From assembly GCF_039545035.1 (NCBI RefSeq), contig NZ_BAABRO010000009.1, positions 186,001-250,000 of the forward strand: 64,000 nt of DNA. Direction: 5' to 3'. The notes beneath the pieces are model-generated. The model searched no databases. It was not told the origin of the DNA and saw nothing but the letters and a program-made list of their open reading frames with translations. Source of the DNA: Novipirellula caenicola (lineage in GTDB: Bacteria; Planctomycetota; Planctomycetia; Pirellulales; Pirellulaceae). Each line of letters begins with the position of its first letter. Position 1 is the first letter of the stretch. Both the position numbers and the translations under genes were made by a program. This document shows positions 17,801-29,142 of the stretch, piece by piece.

Positions 17801-20072
17801 TTGCGTCTAATGCGAAGGTCGAATCGGTGGCGTTATTTGGATCGTCCCAGTCGACGGTGACGTTGTGCTTATCGAGCAGTCCCGGATCGGTGAAGCTGCC
17901 CGTCAAAGCGGCATTTCCGTTTTCGTCGATGTCGGGCACTACGTCGAGGCTGGCCGTGGGCGGAACATTCACGACGTTCACCGTTGCCGAAGCGGTGACT
18001 GCAGATCCGGAGCCGCCGCCATCGACGTACATGAAGTTCTTGAAGCCGGCGGAAGGGCTGCTAATCACGCCGTTTTGATACAGCCGATCGGAGGAGTCGC
18101 CTGACTGCCAATTGGAGTGTCCCCAAGCCACGTTAGAGTCGCTACCTCCGTTTCCGTCAACAATGCCATTGCCTCCGCCCCAGATGCCGTCATCGTTGCT
18201 GAAATCTGGATCCGCACTGGTTCCGGCGAATCTGCTCGCCATGTCCCCAGCACTGTTTGAGAATCGCCACGTCCCGTTGTAGACCTGCGTCCCAAAGGCC
18301 GACGACGTCACGGTCCAGGTCACCGCCTCGCCTGTGGCAACCGCGTCGATGAATCGTTGTTCCAATGTCTTGGTGCTGGAGAACTGCCAGTCGATGGTGA
18401 ACAACTCGGTTGAGCCATCGCTGGTCACAATCTGAGTCCAACTGTTGTGCACAACACCTGCGTTCACTGTCGACACGAATGCGCTGTCAGATTCGTCGAT
18501 CACCGTTGGCCCGTATGGGAGTTGCTCCGCAACGATATCGTTTTGCGTAATCGCAAACAGCACGCCAGTCACGTCCTCGACGGTGACAAGCACGTTGCTT
18601 AGATCCGACGGTGTGCCGTTGCCCAATGTCGAGTCACCGTCGTCCAGGTACTGATGGTCTTCCACGCTGAAACCGATCGCTCCGGTCGAAGTGTTCACCG
18701 ACGTGATTGTCAACTCCGCGCCGTCGGAGGACGTAAAGGTGTCGTTCACGGCCAGCGTATTGGTCGCTGGCAAATCAAAAAATGAATCGGTCGCGTTGTT
18801 CGGATCGTCCCAATCGACCGTGATCTTATGCGCGTCTTCCACGCCGGGGTCGGCGAACGAGCCGGTGACGACGGCAACTTCATTTTCATTAATGGTGGGA
18901 GTAACAGCGACCACGAGATTTTTCGGCGCCGCGTTGTTGACGGTGACAACCGTGGAACTTGTATCCACGCCGCCATCGCCGTCGGTCACGCGCACATTGA
19001 CCGGATACGTCCCGTCATCCGCGAAAACGTGCGACGCCGAATTGCTCGTAATCGGGCCGACTTCGTAGACACCATTGTTGTCGAAATCAAATTCGTACAA
19101 GAGCGGATCGATCGGGTCAGTCGCGGAAACGGAAACCGAAACGCTCGAACCTTCGTTGACAGGACCAGTGTTGGTGACGGAGTTAATGGTCGGCGGGACG
19201 TTGGCAATGTTGACTACGGCCGTATCGATCGAACTGAACGCCCCGTCGTTATCTCTGACCCGTAGCGCCACCGTCCTGCTGGTGTTGCCGTCGATACTTG
19301 CTGCCGAGAACGACGGCGACGATGATGTAGAGTCAACGGTGAAGGTTCCCGTGTAGTTGAGATCCCACTGATACAGATTGATTGATCCGTCGGGGTCATT
19401 GGAACCAGCACTTGAAAGTACGACACTCCCACCCTCTGACACGCTGTACGGCCCGTTCGCGATGGCAATCGGTGGGGAATTTATGGTATCCAACCCCAAA
19501 TAGCTGCTAACGCCTGAGTCTTGAATGTTTCTAACAGCAGCCTCCAGGGTGTAAGTTCCGGAAGATGGAACGGTGTAAGTCCAAGTCGTCCAAGGCGTCT
19601 GGCCACGGTCACCTACGGTCGCAACATTCGCGTTGAATAGGACTACGTTATTCTGCAAAATCCGGAGATAGCCATCGTCGTTATAGGGAAGATAGTCACC
19701 TGTATCAAAGAACGCTCGACCGCGGATCTGTTCGCCGGATGACGCGGAGAAGGTCTGCGATAATCTTGTGTAAATGCCTTCAGCACCGGACTCTAGCAAC
19801 GCAAACCGACTTCCCTGTTGCGGAAAATAAGTAGTTCCAGTTCCACCGCCTTGTTCGGCGTGGCTCGATACCACGCTGGCGTTACCACCGGTCGCAACTG
19901 ATGTTGCCCAACCAGAAAATCCAGATTCAAAACCCGGATTGGTCATCGCCAACAACCGCCGATCTTCCAGCGATTCCATGAACAGTCGTCGTCGATGTTT
20001 TCGCAGTTTTTGAGCTCTCCGCTTCGAGTTGGACTGTGGTCGATTTGCACGAACAAAATCGCTCAAACGCAT
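14811..20072 (-). CDS. Giant secreted LEPR-XLL protein with PKD-like repeats and RTX-type calcium repeats
   Basis: This 1753-residue protein opens with a basic leader (RRAQKLRKHRRRLFMESLED) running into RRLLAMTNPG near residue 43, the LEPR-XLL signature of exported planctomycete surface proteins. A jelly-roll-like region of about 150 residues follows, then many PKD/cadherin-like beta-sandwich repeats. Three consecutive 136-residue units around residues 982-1390 are almost identical. Two other modules interrupt the array: one near 640-760 and one near 830-980 that holds two cysteines (TDCNNSSNPYFC). Close to the C-terminus GGDGDDHLNGGDGSNVILG and similar nonapeptides form a calcium-binding RTX-like roll, followed by a Gly/Asn/Lys-rich tail. 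It is probably cell-surface or matrix-associated. No enzymatic domain is visible. Confidence 0.88.
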   Translation of the reverse strand: MRLSDFVRANRPQSNSKRRAQKLRKHRRRLFMESLEDRRLLAMTNPGFESGFSGWATSVATGGNASVVSSHAEQGGGTGTTYFPQQGSRFALLESGAEGIYTRLSQTFSASSGEQIRGRAFFDTGDYLPYNDDGYLRILQNNVVLFNANVATVGDRGQTPWTTWTYTVPSSGTYTLEAAVRNIQDSGVSSYLGLDTINSPPIAIANGPYSVSEGGSVVLSSAGSNDPDGSINLYQWDLNYTGTFTVDSTSSSPSFSAASIDGNTSRTVALRVRDNDGAFSSIDTAVVNIANVPPTINSVTNTGPVNEGSSVSVSVSATDPIDPLLYEFDFDNNGVYEVGPITSNSASHVFADDGTYPVNVRVTDGDGGVDTSSTVVTVNNAAPKNLVVAVTPTINENEVAVVTGSFADPGVEDAHKITVDWDDPNNATDSFFDLPATNTLAVNDTFTSSDGAELTITSVNTSTGAIGFSVEDHQYLDDGDSTLGNGTPSDLSNVLVTVEDVTGVLFAITQNDIVAEQLPYGPTVIDESDSAFVSTVNAGVVHNSWTQIVTSDGSTELFTIDWQFSSTKTLEQRFIDAVATGEAVTWTVTSSAFGTQVYNGTWRFSNSAGDMASRFAGTSADPDFSNDDGIWGGGNGIVDGNGGSDSNVAWGHSNWQSGDSSDRLYQNGVISSPSAGFKNFMYVDGGGSGSAVTASATVNVVNVPPTASLDVVPDIDENGNAALTGSFTDPGLLDKHNVTVDWDDPNNATDSTFALDATNSLAASYLSTSGDGAVLTISGVNLSTGQVDFSVQHQYLDDGVSASPWPGGNGSPSDTSTISLTVSDDDGGTAGGSSPSVLIDFSSGVYSGSGTYSEDGFTFSPQNPVNHTDCNNSSNPYFCFHDGSANTAPNFIEVSQGGTPFTLSSFDTLDVFGTNGLPLTLTNSNGDTFSVSTAGTHSPPIGQNWTNITSFTMRANPNNFTVVVDNVQFGGGQIETTFTVNNVAPVVALGSVADIDENGTATLTGSFTDIGLSDSHRLTVNWADPNNAVNSVFELDDTNNLLGSYSSTDGATLTITGVNLSTGQVDFSVQHQYLDDGASGSPWSGANGSDADSTTINVLVEDDDDESGEADTTFTVNNVAPVVALGTVADIDENGTATLTGSFTDIGLSDSHRLTVDWDDPNNAVNSVFELDDTNNLLGSYSSTDGATLTITGVNLSTGQVDFSVQHQYLDDGASGSTWPGANGSDADSTTINVLVEDDDDESGEADTTFTVNNVAPVVALGTVADIDENGTATLTGSFTDIGLSDSHRLTVNWADPNNAVNSVFELDDTNNLLGSYSSTDGATLTITGVNLSTGQVDFSVQHQYLDDGASGSTWPGANGSDADDSTISVLVEDDDAENGDDDSTFTVSNVAPTINGITSGAEKCGSAHEDDPITLTGMFTDPGLSDVHEVEIDWGDANEPTNSTFELTATGGLTVGDMFNSTTDDAVLTITAVDSTGKVSFAVDNDYATGGIFTIIVTVSDDDTGAAAPASTLAVVSGVGLQNGVLQIIGTSEDDHVSLNQTGNGTLKVHADFIPEDALGETRNFVLANVDRIFMLLCDGDDHATVSGRITLDTIIDGGDGDDHLNGGDGSNVILGRDGDDHINGGSGRDILIGGLGEDRIIGNPERDLISGGVLQNSATATTDSIADEDDILVMQERLKEATDIEFDEYRDGTDDVFAGLGLEIVDDAGEADSLTGSSADDWFLLFANDTATDANSNGNGNGGTNKGKGKK
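15904..17127 (-). repeat. Three tandem 408-bp units inside the surface-protein gene
   Basis: Units of 408 bp (136 codons) repeat at about 15904-16311, 16312-16719 and 16720-17127. A stretch of over 170 bp in each unit, for example from 16018, 16426 and 16834, is essentially identical, including third codon positions. This indicates recent duplication or gene conversion. Units outside this block have clearly diverged. Confidence 0.85.
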
Positions 20073-20305
20073 GGGATTAATCCTGTTGAAGTGAAGGGAC
20101 TCAAGTGGCCCACTCGTTGGAGAGTACTTCAGTCAACCGGCTCTAACGTCTCGTGCGAGATTGTCGCACTTACCGGCTGGGGATGCGGCGCTCACCAGAA
20201 AAGGGGGTCAGTCAGAAGGCTGTATTGATACCCCCCCCCGTGATTCGTTGTCAAACAAATATCGAGAAAATATTTTGCACACCGAAAAGAGTACAGGTGC
20301 ACAAG

Positions 20306-21150
20306 TTAGTGGTCAGCCGAACCCAGTGCGTCGATGACATTCGCCCAACTACTGAGCGCACTTCGACGAAGTAGACGCATCGCTGGGCACCAGGGCGAAT
20401 CGTTACGCGCACCTAGCCAACGCCAATCGGGTGTGCACTTGAGCAGCAGAAAGGTGGACACACCCAGCGCCCCGGCAAGATGCTTGATTGCTGTATCGAC
20501 CGTGACCACGACATCAAGCTGCACAGTGATCACCTGATCATCGGCTGACTCCAGACAAGGCTTGAACTCTTGCAAAGGAATCGACCGGCGGCGATCACCA
20601 CGGTTCAGCTGGCTTCCCTGCCAACAGAGCCCGACTCGCCAGCCTGGTTTCGGCGGCAGCCGGTCGCGCCATACCGACACCAACTCGGGTTCGGCTTTGA
20701 GGTAGGGCACCTTCGCCGGAATCGTCTCAAACGCCGTGCCGAAGATCCGAGGCAAACTCATCAACGGCGCGTAAACGTCAAACATTGTTTCGGAGCGATC
20801 TTCCGTGATCTACTGATCCACGCCTGCCACGCTGGAAAGCAACCGGCGCAACCCTGGGTTGACTCGAGCCAGAACCGTGTCGCCGCGGGCTTTTACCATC
20901 GAGGCATAGCGGATGAATTGAATCGTTTCCCCCAATCCCTGCTCATCCCATAATAAGATCGTCTTGCCCTGCAGCGACAATCCGTCCCAGGTGGGCTGTG
21001 AGTACCGTTCGCTCGGTCGCTTTAGCCCATTCGCCAGCCATCGCCATTCATATTGGCGAAAACCTCGCGGTAAGTCTCCATTCAGCAACCAAAGCAACGA
21101 TCGATTCCAATGGGCATCGGCGTCGAGGAAAGCCAGATCCGTCTCTTCAT
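20306..21150 (-). pseudogene. Decayed TPR/glycosyltransferase-like gene
   Basis: On the minus strand ADAHWNRSLLWLLNGDLPRG, FRQYEWRW and LLWDEQGLGETIQFIRYA match the TPR-plus-glycosyltransferase family common in planctomycetes. The frame is stopped by TAG at 20810-20812, right after LLSSVAGVDQ. It continues in the same frame with FDVYAPLMSLPRIFGTAFET and ends with VVVTVDTAIKHLAGALGVS. Compared with the family, the segment between the SIPLQEF motif and VVVTVDTA is much too short, so there is also an internal deletion. The N-terminal TPR part is missing upstream of about 21150. It is a broken, non-functional copy. Confidence 0.75.
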
Positions 21151-21547
21151 CGTCTTCGACATAGCAGTAGTGCTGGACATCTCGAAAGAGGAGGACGCGT
21201 AAGAGTCGTCTTCGGCATCCATCCACTTTCGAAACTGAGAGACCAACCGGCGAATGGCACAGTTCGGACGTGGGTGACAATGTCCCGAAAGGCGAGCTAA
21301 GCTGCTGCAAAGCTGGCGAATTCTAAAGGCGTTCGTCGCACCTTACGTAGCCCACGCACGATCACGTCCAACTGACAGCGGTTGAACAAACCGCCCACAG
21401 TTGCGCGTGTCGCCAATTGCGTTCGGTGCTGCACACCGAGGCGAGTTTTGGCATTGAGCTTGCGCCACCCGGTGGCCGACACTGGAGCTCTTTCTTACAC
21501 GCTTCAATTTCATCGACCGGAGGACCCAATCGGAAACGTGTCTCTCA

Positions 21548-21906
21548 ACGCTCGGCTTTCGAGTAAGCGGCGAGAGAATGTTGTCCGGCTTGCAAACTTC
21601 TACAGGCGTTGCACTGAAACCCTTCAATGGATGTCGAAAAACGGTTCGGAACTCTATATATTATAATCGACTCGCCCTCCGATGAGCGTGACAAATATCC
21701 CACATTCCCCGTGGCGATCACTTGTTGCCTTGATTTGCTCGTGGATCCCACCGATCATGGGAAAGGTCACGCGGAACGCACGATACGCTGGCTCGATCCC
21801 GTGCTAGGTCACGTGCAATGTAACAAACGGCTCCTTCATGACTGCGCTTACCCCGACACGTCTCCACGACACCACTGGATCGACCGATCGCACCGTAGCA
21901 GCCAAT
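21548..21906. repeat. Direct repeat, copy B (partner at 13771-14154)
   Basis: About 359 bp, matching copy A except for substitutions and a ~25-bp deletion. Homology to copy A stops after GCAGCCAATG at 21906. The repeat lies directly upstream of the DUF1592 gene and contains an ATG at 21838 that is in frame with it. Confidence 0.85.
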
Positions 21907-21948
21907 GCAGCGGCGGCGGTTTCCTTCTATTGCCGTTGGACGGCTGGC

Positions 21949-23876
<1,928 letters not shown>

Positions 23877-23880
<4 letters not shown>

Positions 23881-25271
23881 ATCGCACTGACAACCGTTCT
23901 CGTGTTGATCGTCGCACGTTGCTAAAAGGCGCCGGCGTTTCGCTCGCGTTACCGCTGATGGAATCCCTGGGCTGGAATTCACCGAGCTGGGCCGCCGGTG
24001 GCAGTGTCGCTAAGCCGCCGGTGCGACTCGGGTTCATGTATATGCCACACGGCGTGATCATGGACGAGTTCTGGCCGAAAAGTCCGGAGGCTTACCGTGA
24101 TTCGCCGCCGCCGGCGATCGAATCACTGCGTCCGATCCTGGATCAGTGCTTGATGATGAAGGGGATTTCCGGCGTGCCTATCGAGCCGTTCGGTGGCGCG
24201 CCGCATGCGTTAGAGTTGTCGACCTGGCTCACCGCTACTCTTCCGGACGCGGACACACGCAGCCGTGTCAACATCGCGATCTCGGCCGACCAGATCATGG
24301 CCAACTACGTGGGGGCTCACACATTGCTGCCCTCGCTCGAGTTGGCAACCATGCCGCAGACATGGAAGGAGAACCAGGCCGGCCTGCACGAGGCCTACTA
24401 CTCGCACTGCAGCTACCGCTCGCCCACGCAGCCCGTCCCCGCCGAGATCGATCCCCGCAACGTCTTGAACAGGCTGTTTGGCAAGAAGGGGCAGGCCAGT
24501 CGAGTCACGAAGGCAAACACTCTCGACCGGCAAATGCTCGACCGTGTGTTGGGCGGCGCGCGGGACCTACGCCGGACACTGGCCCCAACCGACCAGCAAA
24601 AACTGGATGAGTATCTCGACAGCGTGCGGGCGGTCGAGCGTCGCATTGTCGCGATCGAGCATCGCCAACAGGAGGCGGCCCTAGAGAAGGCGGGCGTCCG
24701 CTCGACCAAGCGTCACGCCAGCGATTCGCCGCCAATCGAGGTCAAGATTCCCGAGGGTGACAAACGCAGCGAATACATGCAGGTGATGTGCGACCTGACC
24801 GTCCTGGCCTTTCAGACGGACACCACACGCGTCAGTACGTACATCGGGTCCACGCCCAACGGCGTGTCTTATCCCGAATTGGGCTTTACGGACAAGCACC
24901 ACTCGCAGACGCACCACGAGAATCGAAAAGAGATGGTCCGAAAGGTGGCAGCGATCACGAAGTTCAACATCGATCAGTTTGCCTACATGGTGAGAAAGAT
25001 GGCCAGCCTGCGCGAGGGTGACGGCACGCTGCTGGACAACTGCATCATGATGTGGGGCTCGGGGCTGGAAGACGGCAACAAGCACCGACGCGAGAACTTG
25101 CCATTCATCGTTGCGGGCAAGGGTGGCGGTTCGATCAAGACCGGGCGTTTCCTGACCGACGTCAAGGGTAACCAGGGCGACCTGCTCAAGACGCTGCTCG
25201 CGTGCGCCGGCGTGCCGCTGGACCGGCCAATCGGCATCGCGACCAAGCAGATCACCGAAATGATGGCCTGA
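23877..25271 (+). CDS. DUF1552 protein with Tat leader (first copy)
   Basis: This 464-residue protein begins with a twin-arginine-type leader, [20 protein letters not shown], so it is probably exported folded. The body is the DUF1552 family, related to the DUF1501/sulfatase-like alkaline phosphatase superfamily, with conserved segments [30 protein letters not shown] and [13 protein letters not shown]. The family's activity has not been established as far as I know. Translation is coupled to the upstream DUF1592 gene by a 4-bp overlap, and the pair recurs at 58854-62727. A hairpin follows shortly after the stop. Confidence 0.9.
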
Positions 25272-25299
25272 TCTTGCTTTAGCATCGTCTAATCTTGCT

Positions 25300-25342
25300 T
25301 TAGCAGCCGCAATGCTTCCAGGGAAAGCCCTGGGCTGCTAAA
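25300..25342 (+). terminator. Bulged hairpin after the DUF1552 gene
   Basis: CCAGGG and CCCTGG (25318-25333) pair perfectly around AAAG. An outer stem TTAGCAGCC (25300-25308) pairs with GGCTGCTAA (25333-25341). There is no long T-run, so it may be a dispersed repeat rather than a strict intrinsic terminator. Confidence 0.45.
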
Positions 25343-25451
25343 TCTAACTTCATCAGTAACGAAGGGCCACGATTTCAATCGGCACGTTCTGGCAGAAATG
25401 ACTCAGCGAATTCGAACACAGATCCATCCGGTTGCGTCGCGTGACTCGGTT

Positions 25452-25841
25452 TCAGGCTTTGCCAATCGTAGCCCACCAAACCCAAGCAATTAAAGCACCT
25501 TGCAACGGCAAGCGTGCGACGAGCATCCAGAATGGAATCGACGGAAACAGTTCGGCGTTGGTCATCATAAAAAGGTTTGCTGGAAAGACTGCGACCAACA
25601 ATGCGATCAAGCCCCATCCCGCTGCACGCCGCAGTCGTGGTACCGCCACGCCAATCCCGCCGAGCACTTCAAAGAATCCTGAGACGTACACCAATGCCAA
25701 CGGCCATGGCAGATAGTATGGCATGATCTTCAAGTAGGTCATCGGCGAGACAAAGTGATTGATGCCTGCCGCTACGAAAAAGACGGAAATCAGGCCGATG
25801 GAAATCCGTTTGCTCAGCGATGTATTCTGGCGTTCGATCAT
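25452..25841 (-). CDS. DoxX-family membrane protein
   Basis: A 129-residue integral membrane protein with four hydrophobic helices: ISIGLISVFFVAAGINHFV, ALVYVSGFFEVLGGIGVAV, GWGLIALLVAVFPANLFMM and the C-terminal LPLQGALIAWVWWA. The first helix carries the GINHF motif, and the second the G-x-x-E-x-x-G-G pattern, both typical of DoxX/DoxD relatives. Family members have been linked to quinone or thiosulfate redox chemistry and to stress responses, but most are uncharacterised. It stands alone, convergent with the DUF1552 gene. Confidence 0.85.
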   Translation of the reverse strand: MIERQNTSLSKRISIGLISVFFVAAGINHFVSPMTYLKIMPYYLPWPLALVYVSGFFEVLGGIGVAVPRLRRAAGWGLIALLVAVFPANLFMMTNAELFPSIPFWMLVARLPLQGALIAWVWWATIGKA

Positions 25842-26095
25842 GGGAGCTGTTCGTTTTACTTCGCAATGCTGCGATAGGAAAGTGAAATGGCGAGCTTCGA
25901 GCTGTCAAACACGCCGCATGCGATCGTTGTTTCGCTCTTCCAAATGTAAGGACAAATTAACCATATCGATGATGATGATGCACTCGAGTCAAAACCCCTA
26001 GCCTATTCTTGTTGGCTGGGCACCTCTGTGTTGCGGGGGGCGGTCCTGCCACGCATTCTTCCCGATGCGATTGGCTTTGGTTTGCTGGCTGCGAC

Positions 26096-27229
26096 TCAGT
26101 TTTCCACCGAGACGCCACGGTAGGTCATTTTGGGTTGCTTGCGTAAGAAGCGGCGAGCGATCTCGGGGAGGTCGTCTTCGTGCCCCAGCACAATCACGAT
26201 GTCGCCCGGTTTTAACAGCAGCGTGGGCGATGGGTTGAGTTGCATCGTCCCATCGGCATGGCGAACGCCGACGATCAGAAAGCTGTGATTGCCGCGGATT
26301 TCCAGCTCGCTGAGTGGATGATTGGAAAGCTCGGAATCGGAGATGACTTCGAGCTCGTTGAACTGCAGTCCAATTCGCCGAAGATCCTCTAGCATCGTGC
26401 CTTGATCTTGAATCTGCTCCAAAATGCTTTCGGCCGTCGGTTGGGTGATCAGCTGAGCGACCTTTTGGGCACCGATCGCGGTAGGCAAGACGACTTGGTT
26501 TGCGCCGCATCCAAGCAGTTTCTTTTCGGTGCGTGGGTTTTCACCGCGAGCGATAATGCGGACGGCCGGATTCATCTCGCGTGCGGTGATCGTGACAAAC
26601 ACATTGGTGGCATCAAGCGATAAGACCGCAGCGACGTTGGTGGCTCGCTTGATTCCGGCTTGATCCAAGATGTCTTCTTCGGACGCATCGCCATGCAGGA
26701 CCAGGTAGCCGCGATCTTCGGCAGCACGCAGTCGGTCCAGATCGGTGTCGATCGCGACAAACGGTTTGCCTGCGGCGTGTAGTTCTCGTGCCAGGATCGT
26801 GCCTAAGCGTCCCATCCCACAAATGATGGTGTGGTTGCTGAGTCGCTCGATTCCCTTGGTCATTCGTCTTGCTCCCATTGCTCGGTTCAGTTCGCCATCG
26901 ATCAACATCTGCATGAATCCGCCGACGGTGTAGATTACCGCACCATAGCCGGCGACGATCACCATGATCGTCAGTGCACGCAGCGGCGGCGATTCGATCG
27001 GATGGACTTCGCCGTAACCGACGCCGAAGATCGTGATCACGACCATGTAAAGTGCATCGTCCAGATGCCAGCCGGCCGCCATGTAACCGGCGACGGCCAC
27101 CAGGCAGATTAATAGAAACAACACGCCGCCGGTTAAGATGCGGCGCAGCGGTGGCGAGGCCGACAAATGCGACACCGCAGGCGGAGCGGGCGGTTTTGTC
27201 ACCCGGTCGATGCTTCGTTGTGGATCCAC
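26096..27229 (-). CDS. RCK-domain potassium channel
   Basis: A 377-residue protein with a two-helix pore: TM1 around GVLFLLICLVAVAGYMAAGW, selectivity filter TIFGVGYGE near residue 85, and TM2 around ALTIMVIVAGYGAVIYTVGG. An RCK/TrkA-N domain follows, with the Rossmann motif GMGRLGTILARELHAAG and D in AIDTD, then TrkA-C in the last ~90 residues ending at a PGDIVIVLGHEDDLPEI segment. It resembles MthK-type ligand-gated channels. It starts 30 bp after the stop of pyruvate kinase and is probably in the same transcript. The tail of a second, lost copy is seen at 4542-4610. Confidence 0.92.
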   Translation of the reverse strand: MDPQRSIDRVTKPPAPPAVSHLSASPPLRRILTGGVLFLLICLVAVAGYMAAGWHLDDALYMVVITIFGVGYGEVHPIESPPLRALTIMVIVAGYGAVIYTVGGFMQMLIDGELNRAMGARRMTKGIERLSNHTIICGMGRLGTILARELHAAGKPFVAIDTDLDRLRAAEDRGYLVLHGDASEEDILDQAGIKRATNVAAVLSLDATNVFVTITAREMNPAVRIIARGENPRTEKKLLGCGANQVVLPTAIGAQKVAQLITQPTAESILEQIQDQGTMLEDLRRIGLQFNELEVISDSELSNHPLSELEIRGNHSFLIVGVRHADGTMQLNPSPTLLLKPGDIVIVLGHEDDLPEIARRFLRKQPKMTYRGVSVEN

Positions 27230-27259
27230 GTTGGCTCACGTCTCCTTTGCCGGAGCGAG

Positions 27260-28765
27260 CTATGTCGAGCCAGCCGGAGGTGTCGCTTCCACTTGACGCA
27301 ATTGCAACGAATCGACCACTTTGCCGTGGGCCAACACGTTGGTGATCACGACCAACCAGCTGCCGGGAGTGACCCAATCACTTTGCCGCAAGCGTTCGGT
27401 CGCATTGGCAATCGTGACGTCCGGGTCGTCGGAAAATTCCATCAGGAAAGGCTCGACGCCCCACAGCAACAACATTTGATTGAACGTGTCTTCGGCGTCG
27501 GTAAAGGCATAAATGGGAACGCCACGCGGCCGAAGCGATGCGAGCACATAAGCCAAGAAACCGCTGCGGGTAAAGACAACGATGCCGGCTTGGCCAAGCT
27601 CTTGTGCCAATAGGGCGGCCGAGCGAAGCATCTTGGCTTTGGGTTCTCGTAGCGTGATCAGCGAATTGAGCGAACGGCTGACCGTCGGTTCGATGCTGCG
27701 GATGATGTTCTTCATCACCTCGACCGATTCAAACGGGTAGGCTCCGGTGGTCGTTTCGCCTGATAACATCACCGCGTCGGCTTGTTCACGAACCGCGTTG
27801 CTGACGTCCGATACTTCCGCTCGCGTTGGCATCGGAGATTGGATCATCGATTCGAGCAGGTGCGTTGCGATGATCACCGGTTTGCCTTCGCTTTGACAAG
27901 CAGCGATCAACTGCGATTGGACCAACGGCAGCTTGTGGTAATCGATCTCGATCCCCAAGTCGCCACGCGCGATCATCAATCCATCCGACTCGCGGATGAT
28001 CTCTTCCATGTTTTGCACACCCGCCTGGTCTTCGATCTTGGCCACGATCCGGGCGTTGGATCCGATCTCTTTTAGGTAAGCTTGCAAGGTGCGAATGTCC
28101 GCAGCGGTGCGAACAAACGAGAGTGCAACGAAGTCGATCCCGGCTTCGGCACCGGCCTGCAGGTCATGTTTGTCTTTCTCGGTCACGGCTGGCAAGTTGA
28201 CATGAACGCCCGGCAGATTGATGTGCCGCCGTGACGTGAGCATGCCCGGCGTCTCGACTTCACAAAGAATGCCGTCGTCATCCTTGTCCATGATTCGCAT
28301 GCGGATCAGTCCGCTGTCGATCAAAATCGTCGCACCCACTTTGACGTCGCGAGCAAGGTCGGGATAGTTGACCGAGACGCAAGGGCAATCCAGGTCGTCT
28401 GGAGCGGGATTCGACGAGGCTTGCAGTCGGATTCGGTTTCCGACAACCAGTTCGATCGGCTGTTCCACCACGCCGGTACGGATCTCAGGGCCTTTGACGT
28501 CCATCATCACCGCAACGTGACGACCGACCTTGTCCGAGGTCTGGCGAATTCGTTTGGTGACTTCGATCGCCCACTCGCCGGTGCCGTGGGCCATGTTCAG
28601 ACGAAAGACATCGACACCTTGGTTGATCAGACGCGTTAAGCCCTCTTCGGACTGCGTCGCAGGGCCAAGCGTCGCGACAATCTTCGTGTGACGATAGTGA
28701 GTGTGCCGGTACCGACGCACCGTGTCAGAAATCAACGTATCGGGCATTTCAGATAACATGGGCAT
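27260..28765 (-). CDS. pyk: Pyruvate kinase
   Basis: This 501-residue enzyme transfers phosphate from phosphoenolpyruvate to ADP, the last step of glycolysis, in the cytosol. The N-terminal HTKIVATLGPATQS, MDVKGPEIRTG and the active-site signature KIEDQAGVQNMEEIIRESDG followed by LMIARGDLGIE are all intact. RNTKIVATLG-type residues start near 27; the B-domain and the C-terminal allosteric domain (VVFTRSGFLAYVLASLRPRG) complete a normal-length protein. The RCK potassium channel follows downstream by 30 bp. Pyruvate kinases usually need potassium, so the pairing may be meaningful, although this is inference. Confidence 0.95.
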   Translation of the reverse strand: MPMLSEMPDTLISDTVRRYRHTHYRHTKIVATLGPATQSEEGLTRLINQGVDVFRLNMAHGTGEWAIEVTKRIRQTSDKVGRHVAVMMDVKGPEIRTGVVEQPIELVVGNRIRLQASSNPAPDDLDCPCVSVNYPDLARDVKVGATILIDSGLIRMRIMDKDDDGILCEVETPGMLTSRRHINLPGVHVNLPAVTEKDKHDLQAGAEAGIDFVALSFVRTAADIRTLQAYLKEIGSNARIVAKIEDQAGVQNMEEIIRESDGLMIARGDLGIEIDYHKLPLVQSQLIAACQSEGKPVIIATHLLESMIQSPMPTRAEVSDVSNAVREQADAVMLSGETTTGAYPFESVEVMKNIIRSIEPTVSRSLNSLITLREPKAKMLRSAALLAQELGQAGIVVFTRSGFLAYVLASLRPRGVPIYAFTDAEDTFNQMLLLWGVEPFLMEFSDDPDVTIANATERLRQSDWVTPGSWLVVITNVLAHGKVVDSLQLRQVEATPPAGST

Positions 28766-29142
28766 TTGGATTCAATAAGGATGAGAGTCCAGAATCTATA
28801 AGGTGGCTGCGACAATTGCGAGCGCGACTTGACAATGCCGGAATGACACACGCTGGACGCCGTTATCGGCTGAATAAACGGGAAAGTGATGATCGCGAAT
28901 GCGCAGCGAATCGAAAAAGTTCGCTTCGCCTGCGAGTTTTGGACGCCATCGCGGTACAGTTCATTCGCTGGGGATGCGCGAGGTGACGGCCCTGCGGAGG
29001 GGTGTTTCCTGCAGATGCGCAGTCTGGTTTGCCTCGTTGTTTCTCTCTCGACGCGGCGCCCATCGGCGAGTTTTGTCCGGCGTGTGTCATCGCGATTGTT
29101 TCGGCTTTGTCGTTGGCAGCCAACCAACCGCCGGTGCTTGTA
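28766..29142. other. Intergenic region upstream of pyk
   Basis: It lies between two minus-strand genes. I see no supported gene, and open frames here lack recognisable similarity. It should hold the pyk promoter, but no convincing boxes could be chosen. Confidence 0.4.

Noticed and set aside
14811-20072. RTX toxin
   Set aside because: The RTX-like repeats are few and the protein is dominated by PKD-like repeats with a LEPR-XLL leader; no toxin domain or type I secretion genes are adjacent.
13771-21906. Composite transposon formed by the ~360-384-bp direct repeats
   Set aside because: No transposase or terminal inverted repeats are found in or near the repeats; kept only as a direct-repeat observation.
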